DNA of 34,143 nucleotides from an uncultured beta proteobacterium (GTDB taxonomy: Bacteria; Pseudomonadota; Gammaproteobacteria; Burkholderiales; Burkholderiaceae_C), in the NCBI GenBank assembly GCA_903906695.1, contig CAIVLG010000080.1, positions 1-34,143 on the forward strand, written 5' to 3'. Shown here one piece after another: positions 22,692 through 31,574 of this stretch (position 1 is the first letter of the stretch; every line of letters begins with the position of its first letter). The position numbers and the translations under genes were made by a program. The notes beneath the pieces were generated by a model, which saw nothing but the letters and a program-made list of their open reading frames with translations, did not search any database and was not told the DNA's origin.

Positions 22692-24824
22692 ATGAAACAT
22701 AGTCTGGCAAAGTGGTATCTCACATCCGTAGCATCAGCCGTCACTGCCATGTCTGCGCTAGCGCAGACCGAGGCACCGGAGCGCACACAACTCGATAAGG
22801 TTGAGGTCACGGCTTCCAAGCGCACACAGTTTGTGGTGGACGTGCCATATTCGGTCAGCGTCATCGGCGGCGCAGAGATCGCCGACCGCGGCGTCACCGA
22901 CATCCAACAGATGCAGTCGGTGGTGCCATCGCTGTTCATCAACCAGAACGCGCCGGGTGCCAGCCGGATCCAGTTGCGCGGCCTGTCCCAGGGTGTGGGT
23001 TATGGCGCTGCCTTGGTGGGGACCTACCTCGACGAAATATCGCTGAACATGCCAGACGCCCAGCGCTCGCTCGACGTACCGCTGGTGGACATGCAGCGCA
23101 TTGAGGTGCTTCGAGGTCCGCAAGGCACCCTCTACGGCGATGGCTCGATGGGCGGTACCATTCGTTTCATCACACGCGCGCCGAAACTGGACAAGTTCGA
23201 AGCTCAGGTCGAGGCGGGCTATGGGCAGCTTAGCGGCGGTGGCTCAGGCTGGCGGGCAAACGGTGTCGTGAATGTGCCGCTTTCTACCGGAGTTGCAGGG
23301 TTGCGCCTGGTGGCGGGTCATGAAGACTTGCCGGGATGGGTCGACAACAGCGTCACTGGCGCCCAGGACATCAATAGCGCCAAGCGTGACTACCTGCGCG
23401 GCAAACTGCTGGTGAAACCGAGCGAAAACGTCGACGTGACAGCGATGTTTTTTCACACGGAGACTGACACCAAGAACAACTCTGGATCATCGGCCGACCG
23501 CACCATCGCGTCTTACATCGCGTCGCCCACCAACGATAAGACTGACTTGTTTAATCTGGTGGTCAATGCCGACTTGGGGGGTATCCACCTGATCAGTTCC
23601 ACCGGATACGTGGATCGCAGGATCGATACCACAGCAGAGCTGAGCGCAATTTACGCAGGTTATCCCTTCAAGACGCTAGTAATGCCCAAGCCCACTTCGG
23701 GTGGCGCGTATCGGCAGGACATGAGTCAGAAGATCACGACTGAGGAACTTCGCCTGGAGTCTGACGACAAGGGCCCGCTTACCTGGACTGCGGGGGCCTA
23801 CTACCGCAAAACCGATACCCATTCCGTCACGTCAGACGTGTGGACCGATGCGACTTTCCGGTTGCAGGGTGGCTACGATGGAAACGCCCCCACGAACGTC
23901 CGCCAGACAGCGCTGTTCGGCGAGTTGACCTATGCCTTGGCGCCGCTATGGACAGTGACAGGCGGCCTGCGCTCGTTCCGCGAAGACGCGGAGAACGTCG
24001 GCACAAAGTTGCCGTCGGGCTTCGCACCGCCCGGAACGCCTTCGACAATCTACAACGACCAAGCCTCGTACAGTGCTAACACGCCGCGGCTAAACTTGCT
24101 GTGGCGATACGACCCCAAGAGTGCTCTGTACCTCACGACGTCCAAGGGTTTCCGCAGCGGCGGTTTCAACGCCACCCAAACACCGCGCGAATACGGCCCA
24201 GAAGACATCTTGACTACTGAGATCGGAAATCGCGGATCCGTACTGGGCGACCGCCTGCAATATGAAGTGGCGATCTATCACAGCAGGTACAACAATGTCC
24301 AGGCACAGGACTTGGCGCCTGGCTGTACACCGGCAACGTGCCAAGCTCTCACAGTGAATAGCGGCCAGGCCTCCGGTCCCGGGATGGACATCACACTATC
24401 GGCAGCGCTCACGAAGTCACTGACCCTTGACGCATCGCTGGGCTACTCGGACCTGGTTTACGACGTGAATACGGCCGAGCGCAACAAGGGTGATCCACTT
24501 AACTACGTACCTAAGATGACGGCTTCGGTCTCTCTGAGTCAACGTTTCCAATGGGCGCCTGCCATGCCTGGCATGGTCCGGCTGGATTACCAGCATTCTG
24601 ACCCGACGAAGATGATCATCCGCAATCAAGGCGTGAATGTCAGTAGCGACGCCGTCGACACCCTCAATGCGCGTATCGGTCTGGAGATGCCGAAGTGGCA
24701 GGTTTACCTCGAAGGCAGGAATCTCACCAACTCGAACAGCATCACCTTCCCGGGCATCTTCGGATTACCCGACTTTCGCGTTGCGCCCCGATGGCTGGGT
24801 GTGACGGCGCGGACCCAGTTCTGA
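22692..24824 (+). CDS. TonB-dependent outer-membrane receptor
   Basis: A 710-residue outer-membrane importer. The signal peptide runs to about residue 25 (ending SAVTAMSALAQT). The TonB box/plug region (LDKVEVTASKRTQFVVDVPY, then ELRGP-like IEVLRGPQGTLYGDGSMGG) is followed by a 22-strand-type barrel that ends in a C-terminal Phe (TARTQF), as usual. The plug motif GGTIRFITRAP is of the FecA/oligosaccharide-peptide type, but ligand cannot be read. Two copies of the shared operator lie upstream. It precedes the M20 peptidase by 56 bases, so it is probably the entry port for the substrate that the peptidases then process. Confidence 0.95.
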   Translation: MKHSLAKWYLTSVASAVTAMSALAQTEAPERTQLDKVEVTASKRTQFVVDVPYSVSVIGGAEIADRGVTDIQQMQSVVPSLFINQNAPGASRIQLRGLSQGVGYGAALVGTYLDEISLNMPDAQRSLDVPLVDMQRIEVLRGPQGTLYGDGSMGGTIRFITRAPKLDKFEAQVEAGYGQLSGGGSGWRANGVVNVPLSTGVAGLRLVAGHEDLPGWVDNSVTGAQDINSAKRDYLRGKLLVKPSENVDVTAMFFHTETDTKNNSGSSADRTIASYIASPTNDKTDLFNLVVNADLGGIHLISSTGYVDRRIDTTAELSAIYAGYPFKTLVMPKPTSGGAYRQDMSQKITTEELRLESDDKGPLTWTAGAYYRKTDTHSVTSDVWTDATFRLQGGYDGNAPTNVRQTALFGELTYALAPLWTVTGGLRSFREDAENVGTKLPSGFAPPGTPSTIYNDQASYSANTPRLNLLWRYDPKSALYLTTSKGFRSGGFNATQTPREYGPEDILTTEIGNRGSVLGDRLQYEVAIYHSRYNNVQAQDLAPGCTPATCQALTVNSGQASGPGMDITLSAALTKSLTLDASLGYSDLVYDVNTAERNKGDPLNYVPKMTASVSLSQRFQWAPAMPGMVRLDYQHSDPTKMIIRNQGVNVSSDAVDTLNARIGLEMPKWQVYLEGRNLTNSNSITFPGIFGLPDFRVAPRWLGVTARTQF

Positions 24825-24880
24825 AAACGGCAAAGGGCCTCGTGTTTTGCGAGGCGCTGGCCTTGTGAAGGCGTGAAGCC

Positions 24881-26038
24881 ATGGATGTTCACATCGCATC
24901 AAGGGATGACGCACTAACCGAAGAAATCCTCGCCGGCATCCGGACCTGGATCGAGATTGAAAGTCCAACGGATGTTCCCGAAGCCATGGGTCGCATGGCG
25001 ACGCGGGTTCACGCAGATTACGAGGCCATTGGCCTGAGGGTTGAACGCATCTCGGCTAGCAACGGAATGGGCGACCATTTGTTGGTCACCGCCGATGCGC
25101 ACTGCCCACCGGAAGCGGCCAGTGGCAAGGGCATTCTGGTGCTCAGTCACATGGATACTGTGCACCCCATGGGCACTCTGATTGGCCCCTTACCCTATCG
25201 CGTGGAGGGCAATCGCGCCTATGGGCCAGGCGCCGAGGACATGAAGGGGGGTACCTATCTCGCGCTTGCGGCCGTTCGGCAGATCCAGCGCGAGGGGGGA
25301 CGAACCTTTTTGCCAATCCGACACTTGATCGTGTCAGACGAGGAAATGGGCAGCGGCACATCTCGTGAACACATCGAACGCGAGGCGCAGCGAGCCAAGT
25401 ATGTGCTCGTGACCGAGCCAGCCCGCTCGGGCGGAAAGATTGTGACCGCACGCAAGGGGTGCGGAGATTTTAGAGTCACCGTGAAGGGTTTGGCGGCTCA
25501 CGCGGGTGTCGAGCATCACCTCGGGCGCAATGCCATCTGCGAGATGGCTCGCCAGATTCTGGCGATCGAAGCGATGACAGATTACAGCCGCGATCTCACT
25601 GTGAGTGTCGGCACGATCAGGGGGGGCACACGCTCGAACGTTGTACCGGACGAGGCAGTCGTCGAGGTGGACGTCCGTGTGCCGAATCAGGAACTCGGAC
25701 GGGAGATTACGCGGCGCATGCTCGCCCTGAAGGCCTATGACCCTGGCTGCAGCGTGATCGTGGAGGGCGGCATTCATCGACCGGGCTACGAAAAGACACC
25801 GGGTATTGCGGCGCTGTTTGAACACGCCAAGTTACTGGCAGCCGAGATCGGCTTCGACTTGCAGGACCTCAAGACCGGCGGTGGCAGCGATGGGAATTTC
25901 ACTGCAGGCTATGCACCCACCCTGGATGGACTTGGCGTCGATGGCGATGGCGGCCATACCCTGGAGGAACGTCTGTACATCTCGTCCATTTTGCCGCGCA
26001 TGCGCCTGCTGAAGCGTCTGATGGAGACTCTCTCGTAA
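24881..26038 (+). CDS. M20-family metallopeptidase (glutamate carboxypeptidase-like)
   Basis: A 385-residue dinuclear-zinc amidohydrolase. Zinc ligands are visible: His90 and Asp92 in LSHMDTVHP, bridging Asp120 in GPGAEDMKGG, catalytic Glu154 with Glu155 in VSDEEMGSG, and a C-terminal GGSDGN segment. The middle dimerisation domain has RKGCGDFRVTVKGLAAHAGV and SVGTIRGGTRSNVVPDEAVV. The pattern resembles carboxypeptidase G2, which removes C-terminal Glu, and related N-acyl amino-acid hydrolases. There is no signal peptide, so a cytoplasmic location is likely. GAAGG lies nine bases before the ATG. It lies between the TonB receptor and the sox operon on the same strand. Confidence 0.9.
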   Translation: MDVHIASRDDALTEEILAGIRTWIEIESPTDVPEAMGRMATRVHADYEAIGLRVERISASNGMGDHLLVTADAHCPPEAASGKGILVLSHMDTVHPMGTLIGPLPYRVEGNRAYGPGAEDMKGGTYLALAAVRQIQREGGRTFLPIRHLIVSDEEMGSGTSREHIEREAQRAKYVLVTEPARSGGKIVTARKGCGDFRVTVKGLAAHAGVEHHLGRNAICEMARQILAIEAMTDYSRDLTVSVGTIRGGTRSNVVPDEAVVEVDVRVPNQELGREITRRMLALKAYDPGCSVIVEGGIHRPGYEKTPGIAALFEHAKLLAAEIGFDLQDLKTGGGSDGNFTAGYAPTLDGLGVDGDGGHTLEERLYISSILPRMRLLKRLMETLS

Positions 26039-26101
26039 GGCCGTGTGTGAAGGCGCTTTCTCGATGGTGAATGGATCTTTACGTGACGGCGGACTTTTCC
26101 A

Positions 26102-27385
26102 ATGATTGGCAAATGGAAATTGAGAACTCGATATTCAGCATGGAACCTCCTGACAGCGGCGCTCAAGGGCCACAGCGACTGGACTCCAGCGTGGCGCGAT
26201 GCCGAACCCAAATCACGTTACGACGTCATCGTGATCGGCGGTGGCGGCCATGGGCTGGCAACGGCCTACTATCTTGCAAAGAATCACGGATTCACCAATG
26301 TCGCCTTGATTGAGAAAGGCTGGATTGGTGGCGGCAATACAGGGCGCAATACAACGATTGTTCGATCCAACTACCTGTTCCCGCAAAGCGCACAACTGTA
26401 CGACTTCTCGGTCAAGCTTTACGAAGACCTCTCACAAGAGCTGAACTTCAACATCATGTTCAGCCAGCGCGGAATCATTACCCTGGCCCACTCGCGACAT
26501 GACCTCCACAACGTATCGCGATGGGCCAACGCCATGCGCTTTAACGGAATCGATGCAGACATTCTAGATGCCCGACAGGTTCAGGAACTAGCACCCCGGC
26601 TGAACTTTGGACCTGAAGCGAGATTTCCCATATTGGGGGGAATGATTCAGAGACGGGCGGGTGCTGCCAGGCACGACGCTGTGGCGTGGAGCTACGCGCG
26701 CGGCGCTTCGGCACTGGGCGTGGACATTATTCAGAACTGCGCTGTTACCGGGTTTATCAAGCAGGATGGAAGAGTCGTTGGAGTAAAGACCAATCACAAA
26801 GGCACAGCGGGTGAAATCCGGGCGGAGAAAGTGGCCATGGCCGTTGCCGGCCATAGCAGCCACGTAGCAGCCATGGCAGGGCTCAGTCTTCCGGTGACGA
26901 GTTATACGTTGCAGGCCATGGTGAGTGAACCGGTAAAGCCGGTTCTGGACACTGTCGTGCTGTCTCCTGCAGTGGGGGCGTACTGGAGCCAGTCAGACAA
27001 AGGCGAGGTAGTCATTGGCGGTGCACTGGATCACTTTCCGTCTTACGCCCAGCGTGGGAGTTTCGGTATCACGCAGCAAGTTCTTGCCGCCACTGTCGAG
27101 ATGTTTCCTTCATTTGGCCGCTTGCGCTTGATGCGTCAATGGGGCGGCATTGTTGACATCGTGCATGACTCCAGTCCGATCATTGGCGCGACCCCCGTGC
27201 CAGGACTCTATATCAACTGTGGCTGGGGAACCGGTGGCTTTAAGTCCATCCCGGTGGGTGGGTGGACCTTGGCCCATGTACTTGCGACGGGAAAGAACCA
27301 CGAACTCGCAGAGCCCTTTCAACTGGATCGTTTTCGCACCGGACGGCTGATAGACGAAGCTGCAGCCGCTGGCATCGCGCACTAG
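26102..27385 (+). CDS. soxB: Sarcosine oxidase beta subunit
   Basis: FAD/FMN flavoprotein subunit (427 residues) of heterotetrameric sarcosine oxidase, which oxidises N-methylglycine to glycine and formyl/methylene-THF plus H2O2. The N-terminal dinucleotide motif is DVIVIGGGGHGLATAYYLA. NTGRNTTIVRSNYLFP and RRAGAARHDAVAWSYARGAS follow; the latter His corresponds to the residue carrying covalent FMN in the family. CGWGTGGFKSIPVGGW closes the protein. It is the first gene of a complete soxBDAG run. The ATG at 26102 gives the usual RYSAWNLL N-terminus. Substrates other than sarcosine, such as other N-methyl amino acids, are possible given the peptide-degrading neighbours. Confidence 0.95.
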   Translation: MIGKWKLRTRYSAWNLLTAALKGHSDWTPAWRDAEPKSRYDVIVIGGGGHGLATAYYLAKNHGFTNVALIEKGWIGGGNTGRNTTIVRSNYLFPQSAQLYDFSVKLYEDLSQELNFNIMFSQRGIITLAHSRHDLHNVSRWANAMRFNGIDADILDARQVQELAPRLNFGPEARFPILGGMIQRRAGAARHDAVAWSYARGASALGVDIIQNCAVTGFIKQDGRVVGVKTNHKGTAGEIRAEKVAMAVAGHSSHVAAMAGLSLPVTSYTLQAMVSEPVKPVLDTVVLSPAVGAYWSQSDKGEVVIGGALDHFPSYAQRGSFGITQQVLAATVEMFPSFGRLRLMRQWGGIVDIVHDSSPIIGATPVPGLYINCGWGTGGFKSIPVGGWTLAHVLATGKNHELAEPFQLDRFRTGRLIDEAAAAGIAH

Positions 27386-27397
27386 AGGGAACAAGAC

Positions 27398-27685
27398 ATG
27401 ATGAAAATACATTGTCCCCAGTGTGGTGATCGCCCGGAAAGCGAGTTCCATTGCGGCGGAACCTCCCATATTCAACGCCCACCGCTGGAATGCAGCGACG
27501 AGGAATGGGGCAGGTATATGTTTGAACGCGAAAACCCCAGCGGATTGCACGCTGAGAGGTGGCGCCACACCTTTGGTTGCAGCCAGTGGTTCAACATGAT
27601 CCGCAACACGATAACGCACGACATTGAGGCGGTGTACGCCATGACAGACCCAAAGCCTGAAGTGGCTGAGGGGGATATGCGATGA
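27398..27685 (+). CDS. soxD: Sarcosine oxidase delta subunit
   Basis: Small zinc-binding subunit (95 residues). The start MMKIHCPQCGDRPESEFHCG shows the CxxC zinc pair, and the middle WGRYMFERENPSGLHAERW and FGCSQWFNMIRNTITHDI are typical of SoxD. It is preceded by AGGGA and lies 12 bases after soxB. Its last codons are duplicated: a 29-bp tandem repeat covers the soxD stop and the original soxA start. Confidence 0.94.
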   Translation: MMKIHCPQCGDRPESEFHCGGTSHIQRPPLECSDEEWGRYMFERENPSGLHAERWRHTFGCSQWFNMIRNTITHDIEAVYAMTDPKPEVAEGDMR

Positions 27686-27718
27686 GTGGAGTGGCTGAGG
27701 GGGATATGCGATGAGTGG
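27661..27718 (+). repeat. 29-bp perfect tandem duplication at the soxD/soxA junction
   Basis: Bases 27661-27689 and 27690-27718 are identical. The unit spans the end of soxD, its TGA and the overlapping ATG. The first ATG (27682) now opens a ten-codon frame (MSGVAEGDMR) that stops at 27712-27714, overlapping the second ATG at 27711 from which soxA is read. Both stop-start junctions keep the ATGA form. Confidence 0.9.
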
Positions 27719-30638
27719 ATCACGTTTATCCGCCCCCCACGGCCTGTGGATCGACCGAGACAACCCTGTCAGGTTTGACTTCAATGGGCGCACGATACAA
27801 GGGCTTGCCGGTGATACGGTCGCCTCGGCGCTGCTCGCCAACGGAGTCCAACTGGTTGGGCGCAGTTACAAATTACATCGGCCCAGGGGAATCTTCTCTT
27901 GCGGCGTAGAAGAACCTACGGCCCTGCTTGATATTGGAAGTGGTTCGCGTCGACTTCCAAACACACGGGCGACCGATATCTTGGCCACTGACGGACTTGT
28001 TGCCACCAGTGGCAACTGCTGGCCGAGTTTGGAGTTCGACGTAGGCAGTCTGATCTCCAGGTTCTCCAGCTTTATGCCAGCGGGCTTTTATTACAAGACT
28101 TTCATGTGGCCGAATTGGCGTCTGTATGAGCCAGCTATTCGCCATATGGCGGCTGCGGCACGTGCCGGTGATGGGCCCGACCCTGATCGCTATGACGAGA
28201 TTTCAGTGAATACTGAAGTGCTGGTGGTGGGCGCGGGTGCAGCCGGCTTGCGCGCTGCCGCGTCCGCGTCACGCGCTGGCAGGAAGGTCCTGCTGATCGA
28301 GTCTGAAAGAGCAACTGGCGGATGGCTCGCCACACAGGAATCTGTGATTACTGGCGCCTCAGTCGAAACGTTGCGACAGCTACGCCAGGAACTGGGTGCT
28401 TGCGGGGCCACACAACAACTCAATTGCACCGCATTCGGTCTGTATGACCACAATCTTGTGACGGCCATTGAGCGCATAGACAGCCCTGGTGATGGTCTGC
28501 GGGAAAGGCTCTGGAAAATCAGGGCGAAACAGATCATTCTTGCCACGGGCGCATTCGAACGACCCATGGTGTTCCCTGATAACGACCGTCCCGGTGTGAT
28601 GCTTGCCGGAGCAGTCGAGCGTTACGTGTCCCACTTTGGGGTGGCCTGCGCAAAGACTGTGGTGGTGGCGACCGCATGCGACAGCGGGTACGCCACGGCG
28701 CAGGCGCTAAAGGCTGCAGGTATTGGCGTGGCAGCGATCATTGACTGCCGCGATGGCTCGCAAAAGGCAGCTTTCAAGACCGAAATACCAGTGCATTGCG
28801 GAGCAAGCGTTGTTGGCGTAGCAGGAAAGACCGGCGTCCAAGGGGTTCAATGGACGCCGAACACTGGCGCCAAGCTTGCATCGATAGACGCTGACTTGAT
28901 CGCGGTTTGCGGCGGCTTCACGCCCAACGTCAATCTCTACTCCCAAGCTGGAGGGAGCTTACGTTGGCTTGCTGAATCTTCCATGTTTGTGCCTGATCGG
29001 CAGATTCCAGGTATTACTGTGGTCGGCGCAGCTGCAGGCGCATTCGATTTCGATAGTGCGATGTCGCATGCAGACGGCGTGGGGGCGATGCCCCCCGGGG
29101 CACTGATGCCATCCGCACCAGTGGGCGGACTTGGTCGCGTACCGGCCGACAACCAGCCGACCGCTGCGGCGTTGCAGGCACTTGGACGAAAGCCAGGCAA
29201 ACAGTTCATTGACCTGCAGAACGATGTGGAGAGTGCGGACATTGAACTGGCTGCGCGGGAAAACTATCGCTCGGTAGAGCATCTCAAGCGCTACACGACA
29301 ACCGGAATGGCGACAGATCAGGGAAAAACCAGCAATATCAATGCAATGGTCTTGCTCGCAAAGGCCACACAGCGCACACCAGAGGAAGTTGGCATCACCA
29401 AATTTCGCCCCCCCTACAAGCCTGTCACACTCAATACCATCGTCGCCGGTAGGTCTGGCGCGCGCTACCGTCCGCTCAAGTTGCTGCCTGGCCGTCACTG
29501 GCATCTGGGGCGCGGCGCACTACTGGAAGAATTTGGAGGATGGGAGCGGCCTGCGGCATATCCGGTGGCAGGTGAAGATCTGATGGCCGCAGCACAACGC
29601 GAGGCTGCTCAGGTGCGTCGGTCAGTCGGTCTTTTCGAGGGCTCTCCGCTTGGGAAGATCGAGATATACGGCCCTGATGCTGCTGCGTTTTTGGACCTGA
29701 TGTACGTCGGAACCATGTCTACGCTGGCCATTGGTGCGGCCCGGTATGGAGCGTTTTGTAACGAGAATGGCATCGTCATCGACGATGGAATCGTCGCGCG
29801 CATTGGTACCAATCACTTCCTTGTGAATACCACTTCAGGCGGCGTCGACCGGGCCGTATTGGCTTTTGAGGAATGGCTGCAGTGCGAGTTCGTGAACTTG
29901 AAGGTCTTCGTGATCCCAGTGACCTCGCAGTGGGGCAACGTCACCGTGAGCGGTCCCAGAGCCTGGGATTTATTAAAGGCCATTGGGATCGATGCTGCGC
30001 TAGCCCCATCCAACATGAAGCATATGACGCTCAGGGAGATCGACTGGCAAGGCTACCCGTTGCGCGTGATGCGGGCAAGCTTTAACGGCGAACTGGGCTA
30101 CGAAATCAATTTGCCTCCGTCCCAGGTAAACGCACTGTTGCATCAGCTCTGGAGCGATGGGCAAACACACGGTGTGTGTGCCTACGGCGTCGAGGCCTTG
30201 ATGATCATGCGGACTGAAAAAGGATTCTTGCATGTGGGCGCGGACACCGATGGGAACACATTGCCTGGAGATGTTGGGCTGGCAAGAGGACTTGCAAAGA
30301 AGGTAGCCAACTTTGTCGGCAGAAGGTCGTTGTCAAGACCTGCTGGCAAGGACGTCAATCGTCTTCAGCTCGTGGGCTTGTTGCCCGTTGATCGATCAAC
30401 CTTGCCTCCAGTAGGCGCGCATCTTTCCCTTCATGCTCCGCCCAGCGATGCCGAGGGATTCGTGACGAGCAGTTGCTTTAGTCCTGCCTTGCACCACCCC
30501 ATCGCGCTGGCGCTGGTCAGGCGGGGATCACAACGTGTTGGGGAAAAGCTGACCGCTTGGTATCTCGGGCAGGCAATACCTTCTGAAATTGTGGCAACGC
30601 CGTTCTATGACCCGGCAGGGGAGCGATTGAATGGTTAA
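27711..30638 (+). CDS. soxA: Sarcosine oxidase alpha subunit
   Basis: A 975-residue subunit. The N-terminal domain is ferredoxin-like (FNGRTIQGLAGDTVASALLA). An NAD-binding Rossmann domain follows at about 165-200 (VLVVGAGAAGLRAAASASRA), then a FAD/NAD oxidoreductase region. The C-terminal third is GcvT-like and folate-binding (GLFEGSPLGKIEIYGPDAAA and NGELGYEINLPPSQ). The THF site channels the methyl-derived C1 unit. It starts in the second copy of the 29-bp duplication and overlaps soxG by 8 bp. Length and domain order match heterotetrameric sarcosine oxidases. Confidence 0.95.
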   Translation: MSGSRLSAPHGLWIDRDNPVRFDFNGRTIQGLAGDTVASALLANGVQLVGRSYKLHRPRGIFSCGVEEPTALLDIGSGSRRLPNTRATDILATDGLVATSGNCWPSLEFDVGSLISRFSSFMPAGFYYKTFMWPNWRLYEPAIRHMAAAARAGDGPDPDRYDEISVNTEVLVVGAGAAGLRAAASASRAGRKVLLIESERATGGWLATQESVITGASVETLRQLRQELGACGATQQLNCTAFGLYDHNLVTAIERIDSPGDGLRERLWKIRAKQIILATGAFERPMVFPDNDRPGVMLAGAVERYVSHFGVACAKTVVVATACDSGYATAQALKAAGIGVAAIIDCRDGSQKAAFKTEIPVHCGASVVGVAGKTGVQGVQWTPNTGAKLASIDADLIAVCGGFTPNVNLYSQAGGSLRWLAESSMFVPDRQIPGITVVGAAAGAFDFDSAMSHADGVGAMPPGALMPSAPVGGLGRVPADNQPTAAALQALGRKPGKQFIDLQNDVESADIELAARENYRSVEHLKRYTTTGMATDQGKTSNINAMVLLAKATQRTPEEVGITKFRPPYKPVTLNTIVAGRSGARYRPLKLLPGRHWHLGRGALLEEFGGWERPAAYPVAGEDLMAAAQREAAQVRRSVGLFEGSPLGKIEIYGPDAAAFLDLMYVGTMSTLAIGAARYGAFCNENGIVIDDGIVARIGTNHFLVNTTSGGVDRAVLAFEEWLQCEFVNLKVFVIPVTSQWGNVTVSGPRAWDLLKAIGIDAALAPSNMKHMTLREIDWQGYPLRVMRASFNGELGYEINLPPSQVNALLHQLWSDGQTHGVCAYGVEALMIMRTEKGFLHVGADTDGNTLPGDVGLARGLAKKVANFVGRRSLSRPAGKDVNRLQLVGLLPVDRSTLPPVGAHLSLHAPPSDAEGFVTSSCFSPALHHPIALALVRRGSQRVGEKLTAWYLGQAIPSEIVATPFYDPAGERLNG

Positions 30639-31173
30639 GACCAGTAATATGAAAGTGCCCCAGTATCGGGAATTGGTGGGAATACACATCGCATCACTGC
30701 GCCATCTTGCACAAGGCAATGACGCACAGAATCGCCTTGAAGGTATTGGACTGCAGTGGCCTAGAGAAATTGGTGCGTTCGCGGGCAATGATCCGTTGGT
30801 GGCATGGCGAAGCCCAACGGAGAAACTGCTGCTGAGTAGTAAAGCTGAGCCTCTGAAATTGGCGTTAACTGAGCTTGCACCGGGCAAATACGACGCGCTT
30901 GTGGCCACTGGATTGTCAGAAGCGCTTTCAGTGCACGAAGTGTCTGGTCCGCACATTGATGAGTGGATGGCGCACCTGGTAGACGCACTCGCAATACCCA
31001 CGCGTTCGGGCACGTGCACTCGGGCGCGAATGGCGGATGTTGCCGTCTTTCTTATCCGGCTTGAGCCTGAAAAACTCTGGCTACTGTCCGACTCAACCAT
31101 AAGACCCTATATCCAAAATTGGCTTGAATTCTCTTTCAACGGAGCCTCTCCGAATACACCAATATCAAAATGA
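30631..31173 (+). CDS. soxG: Sarcosine oxidase gamma subunit
   Basis: A 180-residue subunit of the GcvT-like SoxG family that completes the heterotetramer. It carries IASLRHLAQGNDAQNRLEGI, then GNDPLVAWRSPTEKLLLS and a C-terminal DVAVFLIRLEPEKLWLLSDS. It begins inside the end of soxA. Its TGA overlaps the ATG of a purU-like stump. The sequence is less conserved than SoxA/B, as is normal for the gamma subunit. Confidence 0.92.
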   Translation: MVKTSNMKVPQYRELVGIHIASLRHLAQGNDAQNRLEGIGLQWPREIGAFAGNDPLVAWRSPTEKLLLSSKAEPLKLALTELAPGKYDALVATGLSEALSVHEVSGPHIDEWMAHLVDALAIPTRSGTCTRARMADVAVFLIRLEPEKLWLLSDSTIRPYIQNWLEFSFNGASPNTPISK

Positions 31174-31262
31174 CTGATCCGTTCGTTCTCACACTTCGCT
31201 GCGAAGAAGCAGTTGATGTGCTGGCTCAATTTCTTGAATGTCTGTTAGTTCCGACGCGCTAA
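31170..31262 (+). pseudogene. purU: Truncated purU-like (formyl-THF deformylase) remnant
   Basis: The ATG overlaps the soxG stop (ATGA). The 30-codon frame begins MTDPFVLTLRC and contains a VLAQFLECL segment before TAA. PurU proteins commonly begin with a TFVLTLSCPDRPGIV...FL pattern (the ACT domain), and sox operons usually end in purU. The glycine-containing turn of the ACT domain is already lost and the following 250 or so residues are missing; a terminator begins 48 bases later. I read it as a deletion-born stump. Confidence 0.5.
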
Positions 31263-31310
31263 TTGAGCTCTAACTTTCCAAGGGCACGGGTCACGCAATG
31301 TCCCGTTCTT

Positions 31311-31336
31311 AGTGGCACCACGGTGCCACTTTTTTT
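31311..31336 (+). terminator. Rho-independent terminator of the sox operon
   Basis: Perfect 9-bp arms AGTGGCACC and GGTGCCACT around two bases (a real loop would open one or two pairs), then a run of seven T residues. It ends plus-strand transcription from soxBDAG. The opposite orientation lacks a U-tract. Confidence 0.88.
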
Positions 31337-31574
31337 ATCATGCAACCAGTGCAGATGCCGAGGCCTAAGTGTCTTGCTGCAGGTATGTCGAGGGATCACA
31401 ATCTCGGCTCGTGAATATCCGCTGCGACAGCCGCATGCTTGGTGAATGTCTCCTTTGGAACTCTTGAACCAAATGCCCGCTACTGGTCGTTGACGGGTGC
31501 TCAGTTTGACGAAATCATCCCCACATTGCCGACCATCGGCCTGTTGATATCAACGACCAGTTTGGAGGGGCATT
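31337..31574. other. Gene-free strip with long inverted repeat
   Basis: No supported gene. It holds the inverted repeat CTGGTCGTTGA (31483-31493) and TCAACGACCAG (31550-31560), separated by 56 bp. The right arm overlaps a perfect 12-bp palindrome GTTGATATCAAC (31543-31554). The strip joins the sox terminator to the 3' end of the ula-type genes and may be a recombination junction or an operator; neither can be settled here. Confidence 0.5.

Noticed and set aside
24837-24855. Hairpin GCCTCG-N7-CGAGGC after the TonB receptor
   Set aside because: No U-tract follows and the M20 gene starts 25 bases later, so a terminator call is not supported.
13164-26038. A canonical microcystin (mlr) degradation cluster
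   Set aside because: Only the S12 class and an MFS transporter recall mlrB/mlrD; no MlrA-type CAAX protease or MlrC-type metallopeptidase is present, so the specific label is not justified.
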